Assembly: GCF_030253575.1 (NCBI RefSeq)
Contig: NC_080559.1
Span: forward strand, 30,716,501-30,780,500
Length of the DNA stretch: 64,000 bases
Reading direction: 5' to 3'
From: Rhododendron vialii
Lineage: Eukaryota > Streptophyta > Magnoliopsida > Ericales > Ericaceae
Shown piece after piece: positions 1 through 11,209 of the stretch. The position numbers and the translations under genes are program-made. The notes under the pieces are model-generated. The model was not told the origin of the DNA, searched no databases, and was given only the letters and a program-made list of their open reading frames with translations. Within the stretch, counting starts at the first letter, position 1. The number at the start of each line of letters is the position of its first letter.

Positions 1-823
1 ACTTTTGATTATAATCTTCATAGTTGCCCCCCTCCCCTTCTCCCCTCCTTTTGTTTCCCGCTGGGGACTGTTTATTCCTGCACGAGTTGGTACACTCCGA
101 ACATTACATCCAAACGACTGCCCGCTGTGACATTCATGTGCACAATTGCATCTGGCAGCTGCCTTATGTTTTCAGATTCCTAATTATTGGGCAGCAGTGA
201 TTTTTCCTGAATTGGCTGAACTTTTCCTTTCTTTTATTAAATACTTATCATTCTTGTTAGTGAGCCATTGCAATGCAGCTACGCTGTTGCAAGGTTATTT
301 TGTATTTTCCTTGAATTGAGTAGTGTTCTCATGTCAATTCCTCACGAACCTGTCAAATTATATGGCACAAAGTTGGTAACTTGCTGAAAGGTAGTGCAAG
401 GTCCAGCTAACCTGTCACTGGAGGTTATCTTTGATCTTTTGGTTGGGCGGCCTTATGGTTAGGGCAACTAGCTTGAGCCCGAGTCATGTATAATGTGATG
501 CTTTGAATGGTCGCATATTGCTCTTTCAAAGGGTGGCGATTGTGTCCGTCTGTATAATTGGCAACCTGATTCCTTATCTGTTACCCGAGTTGCTAAACTT
601 TGATTTTGCGTACAAGTAAACATCTGCTATTGATAATTAGTCGATGTAGTTATTTGTGCTTTTTTCTGTGAGCATAGCTGGAGATTTGGAAAATTTCAGC
701 TTTCCATGAAGGATAGATTGGTATTCGACTTTGAGATCTGATTGTCTTTTAGGATTGAAGGCCATGGTCTCCTAAAGAGAGTACTCCAACTGTTAACAGT
801 AACCTTTGTTGTGGGAGATCAAA

Positions 824-1034
824 GGGTTGGCTCAGTGGACTATGCCTGGGACTTAGGAGTTTACATCCTCTTAAGATTTTGCATTTGAAACCTATCAGGT
901 GCTATCAATTTCTCTGGGACGAAGTCCATATGTAGTTTAACTCTCGCTTTAATTGAGCTCTCTGCAAGAGAGCGGTGGGATTGGGTCCCTTGGATTAGTC
1001 AAGGTGTGCGTAAGTTGGCCCAGATACCTGGGGG
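824..1034 (+). repeat. Au-like SINE relic (copy a)
   Basis: The copy opens with GGGTTGGCTCAGTGG, passes a diverged B-box-like stretch near 885-905, and ends in the hallmark 3' block GGATTAGTCAAGGTGTGCG followed by TTGGCCCAGATACC. That order and these blocks match the Au SINE family of angiosperms from memory. The copy is diverged and has no clear target duplication, so it looks old. Confidence 0.6.
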
Positions 1035-1317
1035 AAAAACTTGTGGTGTGGGGGAAATGCAGATGTAGATCACGAGGCACAACTCTTCCATTCCAACTGA
1101 TCAAGATTGAACTTTCCTTTCTAGTGCCACAGAAAGAAAACGAGACCAATTGAAACCATGATATAATATATAGGATAACTGGCTTTTTTTTAACAGTTTT
1201 TCTCACGTTCTTCTGGGGACATGACGGTCAACTTCTTCTAACTTAAACCTTGGCAACTGGTAATAAAAAGGTTCAAAAACCTTGGCAAGTCTATGCTTCA
1301 AACCTTTGGCCAATGTT

Positions 1318-1492
1318 ACAAAGGGATTTACTCTCTTAAGGTCTCATGTTTGAAACTTTATTTGGTGCTATCAACTTTTTTGAGACTAGTCCATATAGAG
1401 CTTTGGCTTTAAATGGGGTTTTGCTAGTGGTTGTTGGGATTGGTCTTCCACGATTAGTTGAGGTTCGAATAATCTAGTCCGAACACCTCTTT
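1318..1492 (+). repeat. Au-like SINE relic, 5'-truncated (copy b)
   Basis: The blocks CTCTTAAGGTCTCATG, TTTGGTGCTATCAA, GAGACTAGTCCATA, a diverged GATTAGTTGAGGTTCG and a CCGAACACC end occur in the same order as in the copy at 824-1034. The 5' promoter part is missing or unrecognisable. Confidence 0.5.
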
Positions 1493-1791
1493 ATTAAAAA
1501 CAAAGAAAAACCTTTGGCCAACATGCCACTGTCATGGACTCCGTCCATCACCATATTTTGTAATTGAATCCAAACAATACTATTTTCTTATCTTCTACTA
1601 ACCGAAACTGCTCTCACAAGGATATGAACCAAAATATTAATTTTGTAACTGAATCCAACGAATTCGAATGGTACTGCTTATCTCTAGTAACAGAAACTGC
1701 AATGCTTCTAAGGATGCTTGGAGAGTTTCCAAAATCTACGAGTCTATAATACCCTAGGAGACAAACCTATTGACAGTATACTATATACATC

Positions 1792-4700
1792 TTAGAGATG
1801 CGAATCCCTTTCCCCAATGAGACGTCCAGAAGCAGAGTTCCCTCCTTGACTTCCACCAGAACCAGTCTCAAAGAAATCTTGCCTGCTTCCGCTTCGCGTG
1901 TCTCCCAAAAATCCTGAATTTCCAATTCCAAGTTGCATGGCTTGCTGCATGCTAGTGTTTGCTCCGGGTATCATGCCCATGTGGTGGTGTTGGAGGAACT
2001 GATGATGTTGATCTTGAGACTGAAGGGCATCAAGCTGGAAAGGAAAGTTTGGAGTCAAAGCACTCGGTTGTTGCTGAGCCATTTCTGGCTGAGGTTGTTG
2101 GATGTGATGCTCTTGTTGCACAACAGATTGCAGGGGAGTCTGCAGTTTTTTTAGATGTGAGACAGAAGCCGTAATGGTCCTGTATGTGAAACTTCACTTA
2201 ATAAGTCAACCCACCTGAGAAGTCATTGTTGGTGCTTGAGGTTGGGCATCCGCAATTGCCGCTAAGAAGATTAAGTTCTGCTGAAGCTGAGCTTGATACC
2301 TGAATCATTTAAATTGTTGTCAGGTTGTGGCGACCCAACAAATACAAGAAAGTTTAAAGCTATTGAGATAAAAATAGTGTGAGGACGTTCCGTTTCCCTT
2401 TAGATTCCCACAAAAGTTCTCAAAAACACCTATACCTCTTTGCAAACAATCTGCTCTGACAGTTTTGTGTCCAACCAAGTCGAAACCTGATTGAATCTAT
2501 GGTGATAACTAAAAAGATTACGTGTCCTCTTCAACTGTGAAGAAAATACTTTAGATCAAACTTGGTGAACATAGCACTGACATAAGATGTTACGGATATA
2601 CAAAATTTCAGTATATTTTTAGCATCCTGAAGGAGACAGAATACAGTCTCCCCATCCTATAGGTTGAATCAATAACTCAGAAATAAATTCATTTTGGAAT
2701 TCAGCTAGTAATACAGAGAAATGAACTGCCAGAGTTGATTATTTGGATATTGAAAACCTACCTCAACCTACCAGATAATTGTCCACATTAAAATTAGTCA
2801 TTCTTGGCAATCTCTAAACTTTGTCCGTAGGAACCTGAAATCTTATCGACTTTTTTGAATTCGATGAAGACCACAAGAACTTCATTCGTCATTACACAAA
2901 TACTAATAATTTTATCTAACCTTGACCTTCTAGTTTGGTTACCCCTCCTCATCTAAATATCCCAAGCTCTAATCAAGTTGTAATCTTTCTGTATCTTCAT
3001 CGGCAATCCTTAAAATTTTCCAATTTCTGCAGTAAGTAGTCTTTGATGTGTAGATCAAACACCAAGGCCAAGTTCAGTCCAACAAATCATTAGAAAGTTA
3101 AAAAATTCACTGTCGCAGTGCACCCCTAAAGTTCTATTTCCAGGAGAAACCCAGACACACACTTGATGCGGATAGAAACATGAGGGAAAAAAAAACTGAG
3201 CACTATTCATCACCAGAAATCTTATAGTTGATGCTTCCATTATGCACTATTCCTACTCATTATCCTCCACAGTCCATAGTGAATCAGTTGCTACACAAAG
3301 CATAGTGGGCTATGTCGCACAGTTTCATTACCATAAGAAGTCCCATACATTACTGTCTTTCCTGTCTTAGTAATTGACTTAAAATCAACACATGCCTAAA
3401 CTAAGCTTTGATAAATTTTTGGCCCAGTTTCCTTTCAGCAGAGTGATTCCTCTTCACATTTTCTTCTATGGGCTGTCTTCTTTGGTTTGTATCAGACGCA
3501 ATGATCCACACAAACATGAAAAAAGGCTAGATAAGTATGTAATGCCGAATTTACTAGGTACCCCCCAGACTTCTAATGCGTCATCCAAAACTATGAATAC
3601 CAACGCATTATTAAAATGCAAAATCATGATTTTTTTCCCCCCTTGAAGTTAGACATGTAGAATGCTATGGGTAAACCATGCGAAAACAGCCGGCATTGCA
3701 CCCCCTTCCAAGAAATAAATAATAGGAGTAGAGACGACAGCATTTGCATTGCACTCAAAAGTCATGAATGGTTACCGTGATGGTAAAGAACGAGAGAATT
3801 AGCTATAAAAAATATCAGCTGCAAAGAACATTAGGAATAATAAAGTGAAAACATGCATGATGCACCTAGCATTTGAAATTTTTCACTTACTGGGCGCTCT
3901 CGGCAGTTCTTCCAAGGTTATTATTCTCCATTATTGCGCAAATCAACCTTTTGTTCTCATCCAAATACTGCATCAAGAAAAATTCATATCCTTAAGCACC
4001 TTTATCAGAAGAATTTATGGCCACATACAGAGCATTCCCTATTTATCTAGTCTACCATGAATCAGAATCATTAATTTCCCATTCTTTTGAACAAAACCAA
4101 GTGAACTTCCACTGAAACCACGCACATTCATGGCTGGTTCACAACCAATGTCTAGAATTCTTACGGCCATACATGCAGTCTAATTTATTAAAAATATTAA
4201 ATGCATCCAGGACTACTATACGTATATAAACATTTATACATATACATAACCCCAAGGGGTTGGCCCGGTGGTTTTGGCCTGGAACTTAGGGTGCATTTGG
4301 TTGGATGGAATGGAATGTAAATAGGAATAAAATTAAGAATGGAATAGAATTGGAGGAATTGAGAATGGAATAATCATTCCCATTCTCATGTTTGGTTGTG
4401 CTTAGGAATAGTCATTCTCATCTTCAGTGGGATAGTGTGGCAATAGCAAGTTTTTTGAGTGGCAATAGTAATTTTTGAGGTGGCAATAGTATTTTTTGGA
4501 GTGGCAATAGCATTTTTTGGAGTGGCAATAGTAATTTTTGGTGTGACAATAGTGAATGTTGGAGTGGCACTAGTAATTTTGGTGTGACAAATAAATGGAA
4601 TAACAATTCCTTAATTTTTTTGAATGGAATGACAATTCCTTTACCAAGGTGAATAATGATTTCATTTGGAATCATCATTCCATTATTCAATGGTGAACCA

Positions 4701-4991
4701 AACATTGGAATAAGTAAGTCATTCGAATGACTATTCCATTCCAACCTTGATTCCATCCAACCAAACATACCCTTAGGATTTTCTCCCTCCTAAGTTTTAG
4801 ATTCGATTCCCCTTACTAGCAACTCTTGGGGCAACCTCACTCCATGTGTAATCTTATATTCGATTCCCCTTACTAGCAACTCTTGGGGCAACCTCACCCC
4901 ATGTGTAAGCGTGTGAAACGACTATAGGAGGGGCAATAAGGAATAGTTTGAGGTGCGCGCAAGTTTGTCCGGAACACCCTGCATTACCCAA

Positions 4992-5034
<43 letters not shown>

Positions 5035-5339
5035 TATATATATATAGAGACACACACACACACATATACACACATGTATGTACAAAATCAAATAGGTTAT
5101 GATCCTATGATAACGTCATTTCTGTAACATATAAAGTGCGATTCTATGATTAGAGAGAGCTTTCTTGGAAAATGGAGGGATAGGGTTCAAGGGAGTTTTT
5201 CCGATTGGGCATACGAAAACAAGATCAATTGACGTAGTACATTGTTATGATATTCGCGTAAGAAGCGAACCTTTTGGATTTCTTCGGTTGTCATGGTATT
5301 CGGAGTCGAAGGGCCTGCAGTTTTCGTCGGTTGCTGCAT
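1792..5339 (-). CDS. GIF: GRF-interacting factor (GIF, SSXT/SNH co-activator)
   Basis: The spliced CDS is complement(join(1792..2139,2215..2299,3891..3967,5271..5339)), giving 192 residues with all junctions GT-AG and in phase. Residues about 16-76 form the SNH/SSXT domain: TTEEIQKYLDENKRL, then AIMENNNLG, then LQQNLIFLAAIADAQPQAP. The tail is rich in Gln, His, Met and Gly (residues 78-192), as in GIF2/GIF3-type proteins. GIFs lack a DNA-binding domain. They bind the QLQ domain of growth-regulating factors and recruit SWI/SNF remodelers in the nucleus to promote cell proliferation. Within the SNH helix the usual NLGKLAECAQ reads NLGRTAESAQ, a mild divergence. The ATG at 5339 gives the family-typical MQQ start. 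A further in-frame ATG at 5513 would add 58 residues partly encoded by a CT repeat, which I consider untranslated leader. Confidence 0.93.
4254..4990 (+). repeat. Au-like SINE (copy c), split by a MITE
   Basis: The head GGGGTTGGCCCGGTGG at about 4254-4288 and the body and tail at 4773-4990 form one SINE interrupted by the 484-bp MITE at 4289-4772. The tail reads GAGGTGCGCGCAAGTTTGTCC then GGAACACCC, the Au 3' block. A 57-bp segment is tandemly duplicated inside the body (4801-4857 and 4858-4914), which is an independent later event. Confidence 0.65.
4289..4772. mobile_element. Tourist-like MITE (PIF/Harbinger type)
   Basis: Terminal inverted repeats are GGGTGCATTTGGTTGGATGG on the left and GGGTATGTTTGGTTGGATGG as the reverse complement of the right end. 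The element is flanked by the 3-bp direct repeat TTA at 4286-4288 and 4773-4775. A GGG-ended TIR with a TTA duplication is the signature of PIF/Harbinger-derived Tourist MITEs. The interior carries about five degenerate 30-bp units built on GTGGCAATAGTAATTTTTGG (4436-4590). It encodes nothing, and the open frame over it (Leu-Pro-rich, minus strand) is produced by the repeats. Confidence 0.82.
4991..5075. repeat. Compound microsatellite (AAT)n-(TA)n-(CA)n
   Basis: About fourteen AAT units run into a TA run and then a CA-rich run. The array sits at the 3' end of the SINE copy at 4254-4990 and probably grew from its A-rich tail. Confidence 0.9.
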
Positions 5340-5397
5340 TTTCTCGAATACTTTCGTCTTCGAAGATATGAACCCAACTTTAAACCCTAGATTTCTT

Positions 5398-5433
<36 letters not shown>

Positions 5434-6148
5434 AGGGGAAGTGGTGCGACGACAGTTGTTGATATGTACTGAGGGAGGGAGGGAAAACCGTGAGCCAAAG
5501 GCGGCAATGGCATTTGATGGGTTTCAAGGCATAAGTAAAACGACAGCGTAAAGCCAAAAAATGGAGATTGTAAAATACGGGTACTTTAATTAGAAAGAAA
5601 ATTGTGTTGGAAAATAAAAATGAGAAATATGAAGTGAATTTTTTTAAATATTTTTATGCGTTTGATTAAATGAAAAACTTGTAAGAATTTTGTAAAAAAT
5701 ATTTTTTTCTTACTACCTTATCTTGAATATACAGTATAGTATACGACTGGTGATCATAATAAGAAATAAAAATTTATATTCGTAACGAGGATTCTCTTGT
5801 CATAACAGATTAAAAATTTTCACACGAGATTATGATAAGAACGAACATGTATATTTTTTTTTATTCAAATATTTTAAAAAATAACCACTTTTAAAAATAA
5901 AATAAGTCAACTAAAAATAATGAAATTATCTTTTTAGGCGAAGATATCCGATGTCCCTGATTAACGTATGGTATAGATTTGATTTGTGTTCAATCTTATT
6001 CTATGTTCAACCTTGTTTTAGGGGCATCTATTAATTTCTAATAACCCTCACAACAATTTGAAAACGATTTTTTTTTTCATCCAATTTTGAAAACGATTAA
6101 GAAAACAAAAGAAAAAGAAAACCTCGTAGTTTCTCTTCCGCATTACCG
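5340..6148. promoter_or_regulatory. Divergent promoter region of GIF and the F-box gene
   Basis: This 0.8-kb interval separates the start codons of the minus-strand GIF gene and the plus-strand F-box gene, so it must hold both promoters unless distal elements are used. A (GA)15 tract at 5400-5429 lies in the GIF leader and reads CT on the GIF sense strand. The rest is strongly AT-rich with no recognisable TATA assignment or repeat. Confidence 0.6.
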
Positions 6149-8098
6149 ATGGAATCGCCGCGGCGGAGTTACGCCGAGGTATTGACGTCGGCATGGCCCA
6201 GCAGTCACCGGTTGCAAATGGACATTCCAGAAGAAATCGTCGTCGAAATCCTCTCCCGTCTACCGATCAAATCTCTATTGCGATTCAGGTCCGTTTCCCA
6301 GGCATGGCGATCTGCCGTCTCCGATCCTAAATTCACTCTTTCTTCCCCAAACTACCGCCAAATAGCCAGTAGATCTAGCGATGACACCCTGCACTCCATC
6401 AATCGCCGCGAAGCTTCGTCACGCGATCTCATTCTCAAACCAATGATTAGCAACAACAAGAACTTTAATAACATTAATATCTTAGGTTCATGCAACGGCT
6501 TGTTGCTTGTAAGCCAGCGCGCGGATTTGTATCTGTGGAACCCATCAACAGGGGAATGCACCAAAATGCTCTCGCTTGTGGCGGACGGGTCAGAGGACTA
6601 TCATGTTATTGCCAGCTCTGGACTGTGCTATGACTCGTTGATGGATGATTACAAGGCCGTAATGGTGAATGGTGGATTGGCCACAATAGTTAGTTTTAAA
6701 AGGAGAAATTGGACTACCAAGATTTGTTTATCTCACGGCGACGATGGAGAGGTTTGGAATTCCGGGCCTCTAGTGAATGGCAAGTTGCACTGGATGATCG
6801 CTCACTATGGAGAGGGTAATATGGACTTTCCGACAAACTGGATTGTTTGTTTTGATCCGCTTACTGATGAATTTGTAGAACTGCCGATGCCACCTAACAA
6901 TGGGGAAAGGAATATGATTGTAATGGGGTTGGGAGTTTTGGATGGATGTCTTTGTATGACACGTTGTGTCTGTGAAAGTGGTGATGGAGTTGAACCTATC
7001 TTTTTCGAGGTGTTAGTCATGGAGGAATATTGTGTGGAGGAGCCATGGACTAGTGCTTTCATCATGTCCAAAAATTTTATAAGAGTACCGAGCCCGAATT
7101 GGGACTATAGGCTTGATTTATACGGGACGTTGGTTCCCTTTTGCTTTACAACGAGTGGTGAAGTTCTGATTATGGTTAATCGGGAATTGTTGTTGTACAA
7201 TCCCAATGAGATGTCTCAACGGAGGATTTGTATCCCAAGAAATCATTTTCCAGTTTGGGGTCTTGGTGACGTTTCATACGCTGAGAGTTTGTCTTCACCT
7301 GCTACCTATGCCCAGAAAGAAGATTGGATAGTGGAAGGGTTTGATGCCTTGAATTTGGTCGAGCACATTTGGTGTTGTGACAGTTTGCGTTCTTATGGAG
7401 ATTGGGATTCTTATAATTTCATCGATGAGGAAGATGAGGAAGATGACGAAGGCTCCATTGAGGAAGAGAACAATAGGGTGTGGAAAGGTTTCTGGAAAAA
7501 GGATGAAAACCAGGAAAAGTTCTGTAGAAAACAAAAGGCCCGACTTCACTACTTGTCAGCAAAACAGAAAGAACAAGAAGTCAAGCATAGAACCATAACT
7601 AAAAGCAAAATCAGAACAACAAATAACCAGAAAAAGAAGCAGAGAAACAATCTGGAGGCGCTAGATTTGCATAAACAGGTATTCTCTGTCCTTCCTTTTT
7701 CCTTTCTGGTGCATAATGTTTGGACATTCAGAGTTTAGCTAAAGGACTGTTAAGTTGGTTGAGTCTTCAGTTCCTTTTAGGTTGCTTCTATCTGATGCCA
7801 TTCAAAAAAAAAGGTTGCTTCAATCTGATGGTATTGTATGCTTGACGTGTTAGCAAAGAAGACAATCATTGTGCCAATAATTTACTTGATTTTTTTTTTT
7901 TTTTGGCATTTGTAGGCATTGAATTATATGCAATACTTCACAAAAGATTCCTTGTTTGCTATAACACATCTCGTGGAGCACTTGAATTGTACTGAATATG
8001 TAAAGTCCGAATCTAGGGATATCGATAGATGGAAATACTCTGAGATGGTCTTTTTAACTTCTGTATTTCATTATGGCAGGTGCTTGATTTCTTTGTGA
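6149..8098 (+). CDS. F-box protein with F-box-associated (FBA-type) domain
   Basis: An ATG at 6149 opens a frame to 7738 (529 residues). Residues about 24-63 are an F-box (MDIPEEIVVEILSRLPIKSL then RFRSVSQAWRSAVSDPKF), and residues about 100-345 resemble the plant F-box-associated interaction domain (GSCNGLLLVS, LWNPSTGE, then WNSGPLVNGKLHWM). Such proteins are substrate receptors of SCF ubiquitin ligases. The target is not readable from sequence. After residue about 420 comes an acidic run and then a Lys/Gln-rich tail, neither typical of the family. The frame probably does not end at 7738: CAG at 7676-7678 is followed by a donor GT, and an acceptor at 7914-7915 joins in phase to 60 more codons ending in TGA at 8096-8098. 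The two forms would be a retained-intron product (529 residues) and a spliced product (569 residues). The 3' end is therefore the uncertain part. Confidence 0.82.
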
Positions 8099-11000
8099 AG
8101 TAGACTATTTCTAGTTTTTGGATTCGTTCTCACTGCAACATGCTGGGATCGGGCAGTTAAACCGTCACATTGTAAGTTTCCTTCGGAGGCAATCAATAAG
8201 AGAAGCGATTGGATTGGAATGTGAGAGAAGGAAGAGATGATACCTGTTGAAAGTAGAAAATCTAATTTATCTTCCGTTTCCTCACTTCTCATTATTTCAA
8301 ATTGTCTTATAGGCTTCTTCACTGTTTTGTGATTTTCTAAAACATATGGTCTTTCAATAACATATGGTCTTTCAATTTTATTGCATTCACCTGGAAACAA
8401 AGTGAAGGAACAAATCTTAGGGATCATTTTGGATTCAAGCAATAAAAAGGGATGAATTCCAGCCTCCGTTCGACCTCCAACTTTTGCCAGTTATGCATTT
8501 TGATAGGTCCTAGTTCAAACTTCAAACACAATGATGTTCTTCAACTATTGAGATGTTCCTGTTGTGTACACTATTTCAGTTCAAATCTCCCATTGACGCC
8601 GTCCACATTGACTTATTTGTTTCTGCTAAGGTACTCTTCATTCTTCTCCATTTGTGATATTGATGAATGGATGGTTGAGATGTGTGCTCTTATGTGTTGA
8701 CGAATGGATGTGCTCTAACCCCTATGTTCCAAAAAAGGAGGACAAAATCGGAGAACCATATCACTCCTTTCTTCAGTGATTTATCTCATGAGAGCATCTT
8801 TTTTGTTTCATGCCATATCGACGAGGGTAGATCCTTTTACAATTGTCTCAGGTAACTAAACTATATTATAAGGGGGAAACTTAGCTTTCATTTTGATTTA
8901 TAGATTTCAAACGATTAGGTTGTGTGGAGTTCAAAAAAGAATGTGGAAGATGAGCAAAATACTAGTCCTTTTTTGTTGGAACTCTAGCAGCAGAGGATGA
9001 CGGAGACAGTTGGTATCAATCTCTCTCCCCTTTTCCGTTTGATTTTTGATTTTTGTCCTGTCACAATTTTCGTTAATAAAAGCACTGATTCTGCCTGAAA
9101 GGAGACGTTGCCCAAGTTGCTAAATTATATCTTGTACGACGGTTTTGTAACCGTGGATGAGACGACTTGCATTGTGGTGAAGGTATTTTGAAGAACTTTC
9201 CTGCAGTATGGTTGTTCCCCCCTGCAATATGGGCTATTTTTCTGTGGTAGGAATTGAGCGCATCCTTGGAGATTCCATTTTCCATGCTGAATAACTATAC
9301 AAGTACATTTGTTACGGACGGTATAAGTTTTTGACGCAAGTGGTAACTTTACATAGTACCAAAACTTGGGTTCGGAGAAGCCTTGGGTTTCAAGTAGACT
9401 CAATGGTTGTAACTTTCTGAAACTCTAGGTCTTTCATAGCCCATCAGAGCAACTCTCAGGTGTTACGTTGCCCTTCTGATCTTATGCATGTGTCTGGTTT
9501 TTTTTTTTTTTTGTCAATTTTTATGTTTCAAACGACCAAGTCAGAGCACAATATCACTCCTTTCATTGGTTTAATCTCGATGCCCAACATGATTGGTACC
9601 ATCGTACGCAACCTCAACATGAGAGTATGACACCGCTTCGCGCCTTCGTACGATCGACTCCTCGCCGCTACATGACCTTTTTTGACCTCTTTGGTTAGTA
9701 CCTCTATTTCTTCTCGGTAGAATTCTCCCTCCCTCTTGCATGCCAAAGCTCACTTGGATTTTTTTAAGTTACGGAGGCAAACCTTGCAAAAAATCTGTTT
9801 TTTTTTGTATGTTATCTTAAATTTATTTGCTAAAATCAAATAAATCAATTCGGTATTTTTATTTTATCGTAAATTTATTTTCTAAACCAAAATGAAGTGA
9901 TAAAATATTGCAGAGCCAAGGATCCGATATCAACACTCATTTGAGGGGCAATTCTATTTATATAAGAAATATCGCTAGTCTGAAATTTTCTTTTGGAAAT
10001 GTCTTATTAGAGAATATTCCTCTAATCTTGAATGTAGTTTGCTTCTTGTAATTTTCTCCAGTTACTTTTATGTTTCTTTCAAAGTAAATAAGCAATACAA
10101 TTTGAATAAGTAAAGATTACCAAAGGAGTCAATATTTTCCTTATATGGAAATTTATAATTGTTTTAAGGGCAAGTATTAATTGCCTAAATTTATTTATTT
10201 TTTCCTTTAATAAAGACAGTCGGTTATCTTAATAAGAAGATATGCAAGACAAAAAACCAGCTGGTTCAAAATTTTCTGATTTTTTTTTTTTTATTATTGA
10301 TGGTAATCTTTTACTACTTTTTCGATACATCTCTTTAAGACAAATGATTAATGCTAGAAAAGTGTGTTTTTTTAACTTGTAAATTGTATTTTTTTTTTCA
10401 GTCGTAAATTGTATTCTCTGTCTCTTCTAAAGCATCTATTACAATTCTACGTGTCATTTTCAATGACTTATGTCTCTATACGTATATGAGTATGTTTTGT
10501 GTTTTAAATTCATTCTCTTATAGAAATAATTGAGATTTATTAAACAAAATTCATATAGCATATAATATACATTGAAAGATAATCCATAAACACTTGAAAA
10601 TGACGTGGGAGCCGGCATTTAAAAAGGGGCGAATGGAGTAATTTCACCCAAATGACATAATATATTACCCGAAAAGATTGGAAAATGAATTTCTTTCGGG
10701 AAAAACAAGAGTTGGCAGGAAACTGCGAAGAAACAGAACGGCACTTTCAAAGAGCATCTTTAATCCAATACTCTAATTGAGAGTATCAAAATACTCTATT
10801 TTATTCATAAAGTGATTTTAGAAGAAATTACTATTCCTATTTACTCCAACCACAAATCTTTTATTTTTTTCTCTAAAATCACTTTACGAAAAAAAAAGCC
10901 TTTTTTTTATACTCTCATAAGGATATGATTAGTATAAAAATTTAGTTAGAAAAACTTACAAGGACAAAAATGTCTTTTAAAAAAGTGAATAGTATTATGG

Positions 11001-11209
11001 AGATGGTCTTCTATATTTTCTCTTACTCTCTAAATATGAAGAATCAAAATTCAATACTCTCAAATGGAGGAGGGTTGAGAGGATGAGTTGGAATGTCTTG
11101 ATACTCTCAAATAGAGATATAGAGTATGGGTAGGAGATGTTTTAAGCATCTTCAATCAAAATTCTTGAAAAGGAAGGAGAGAGAGAGAGAGTGAGAGAGA
11201 GAGCGCGCG
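8099..11209. other. Intergenic, AT-rich, no gene recognised
   Basis: The left part is presumably the 3' untranslated region of the F-box gene. Open frames of 60-123 codons occur on both strands (for example 8071-8442 and 9125-9403 minus) but none shows a known motif. A 20-bp tandem duplication lies at about 8338-8375. From 9750 to 10740 the sequence is plain AT-rich spacer. The right end is a foldback element, described separately. Confidence 0.5.
10753..11137. mobile_element. Foldback MITE upstream of the small membrane-protein gene
   Basis: The left end reads CATCTTTAATCCAATACTC then TAATTGAGAGTATCAA. The reverse complement of the right end reads CATCTCCTACCCATACTC then TATTTGAGAGTATCAA. 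These imperfect inverted repeats of about 45-60 bp bound a non-coding AT-rich interior. The ends resemble the GAGCATCTCCAAT termini of hAT/MULE-like MITEs. I found no certain target duplication. The right border is about 70 bp from the start codon of the next gene. Confidence 0.6.

Larger units (their letters stand above)
1..1791. other. Intergenic, SINE relics, no gene recognised
   Basis: No open frame here matches a family I recognise, and the short open frames on both strands lack codon structure. The first 700 bases have the T-rich, stop-dense look of a 3' untranslated or downstream region of a plus-strand gene lying off the left edge, but nothing proves this. Two decayed Au-like SINE copies lie at about 824-1034 and 1318-1492. 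The right edge is the stop codon of the minus-strand GIF gene. Confidence 0.5.

Noticed and set aside
4424-4768. 114-codon minus-strand frame rich in Leu-Pro-Leu-Gln
   Set aside because: It is produced by the degenerate 30-bp repeats inside the Tourist-like MITE.
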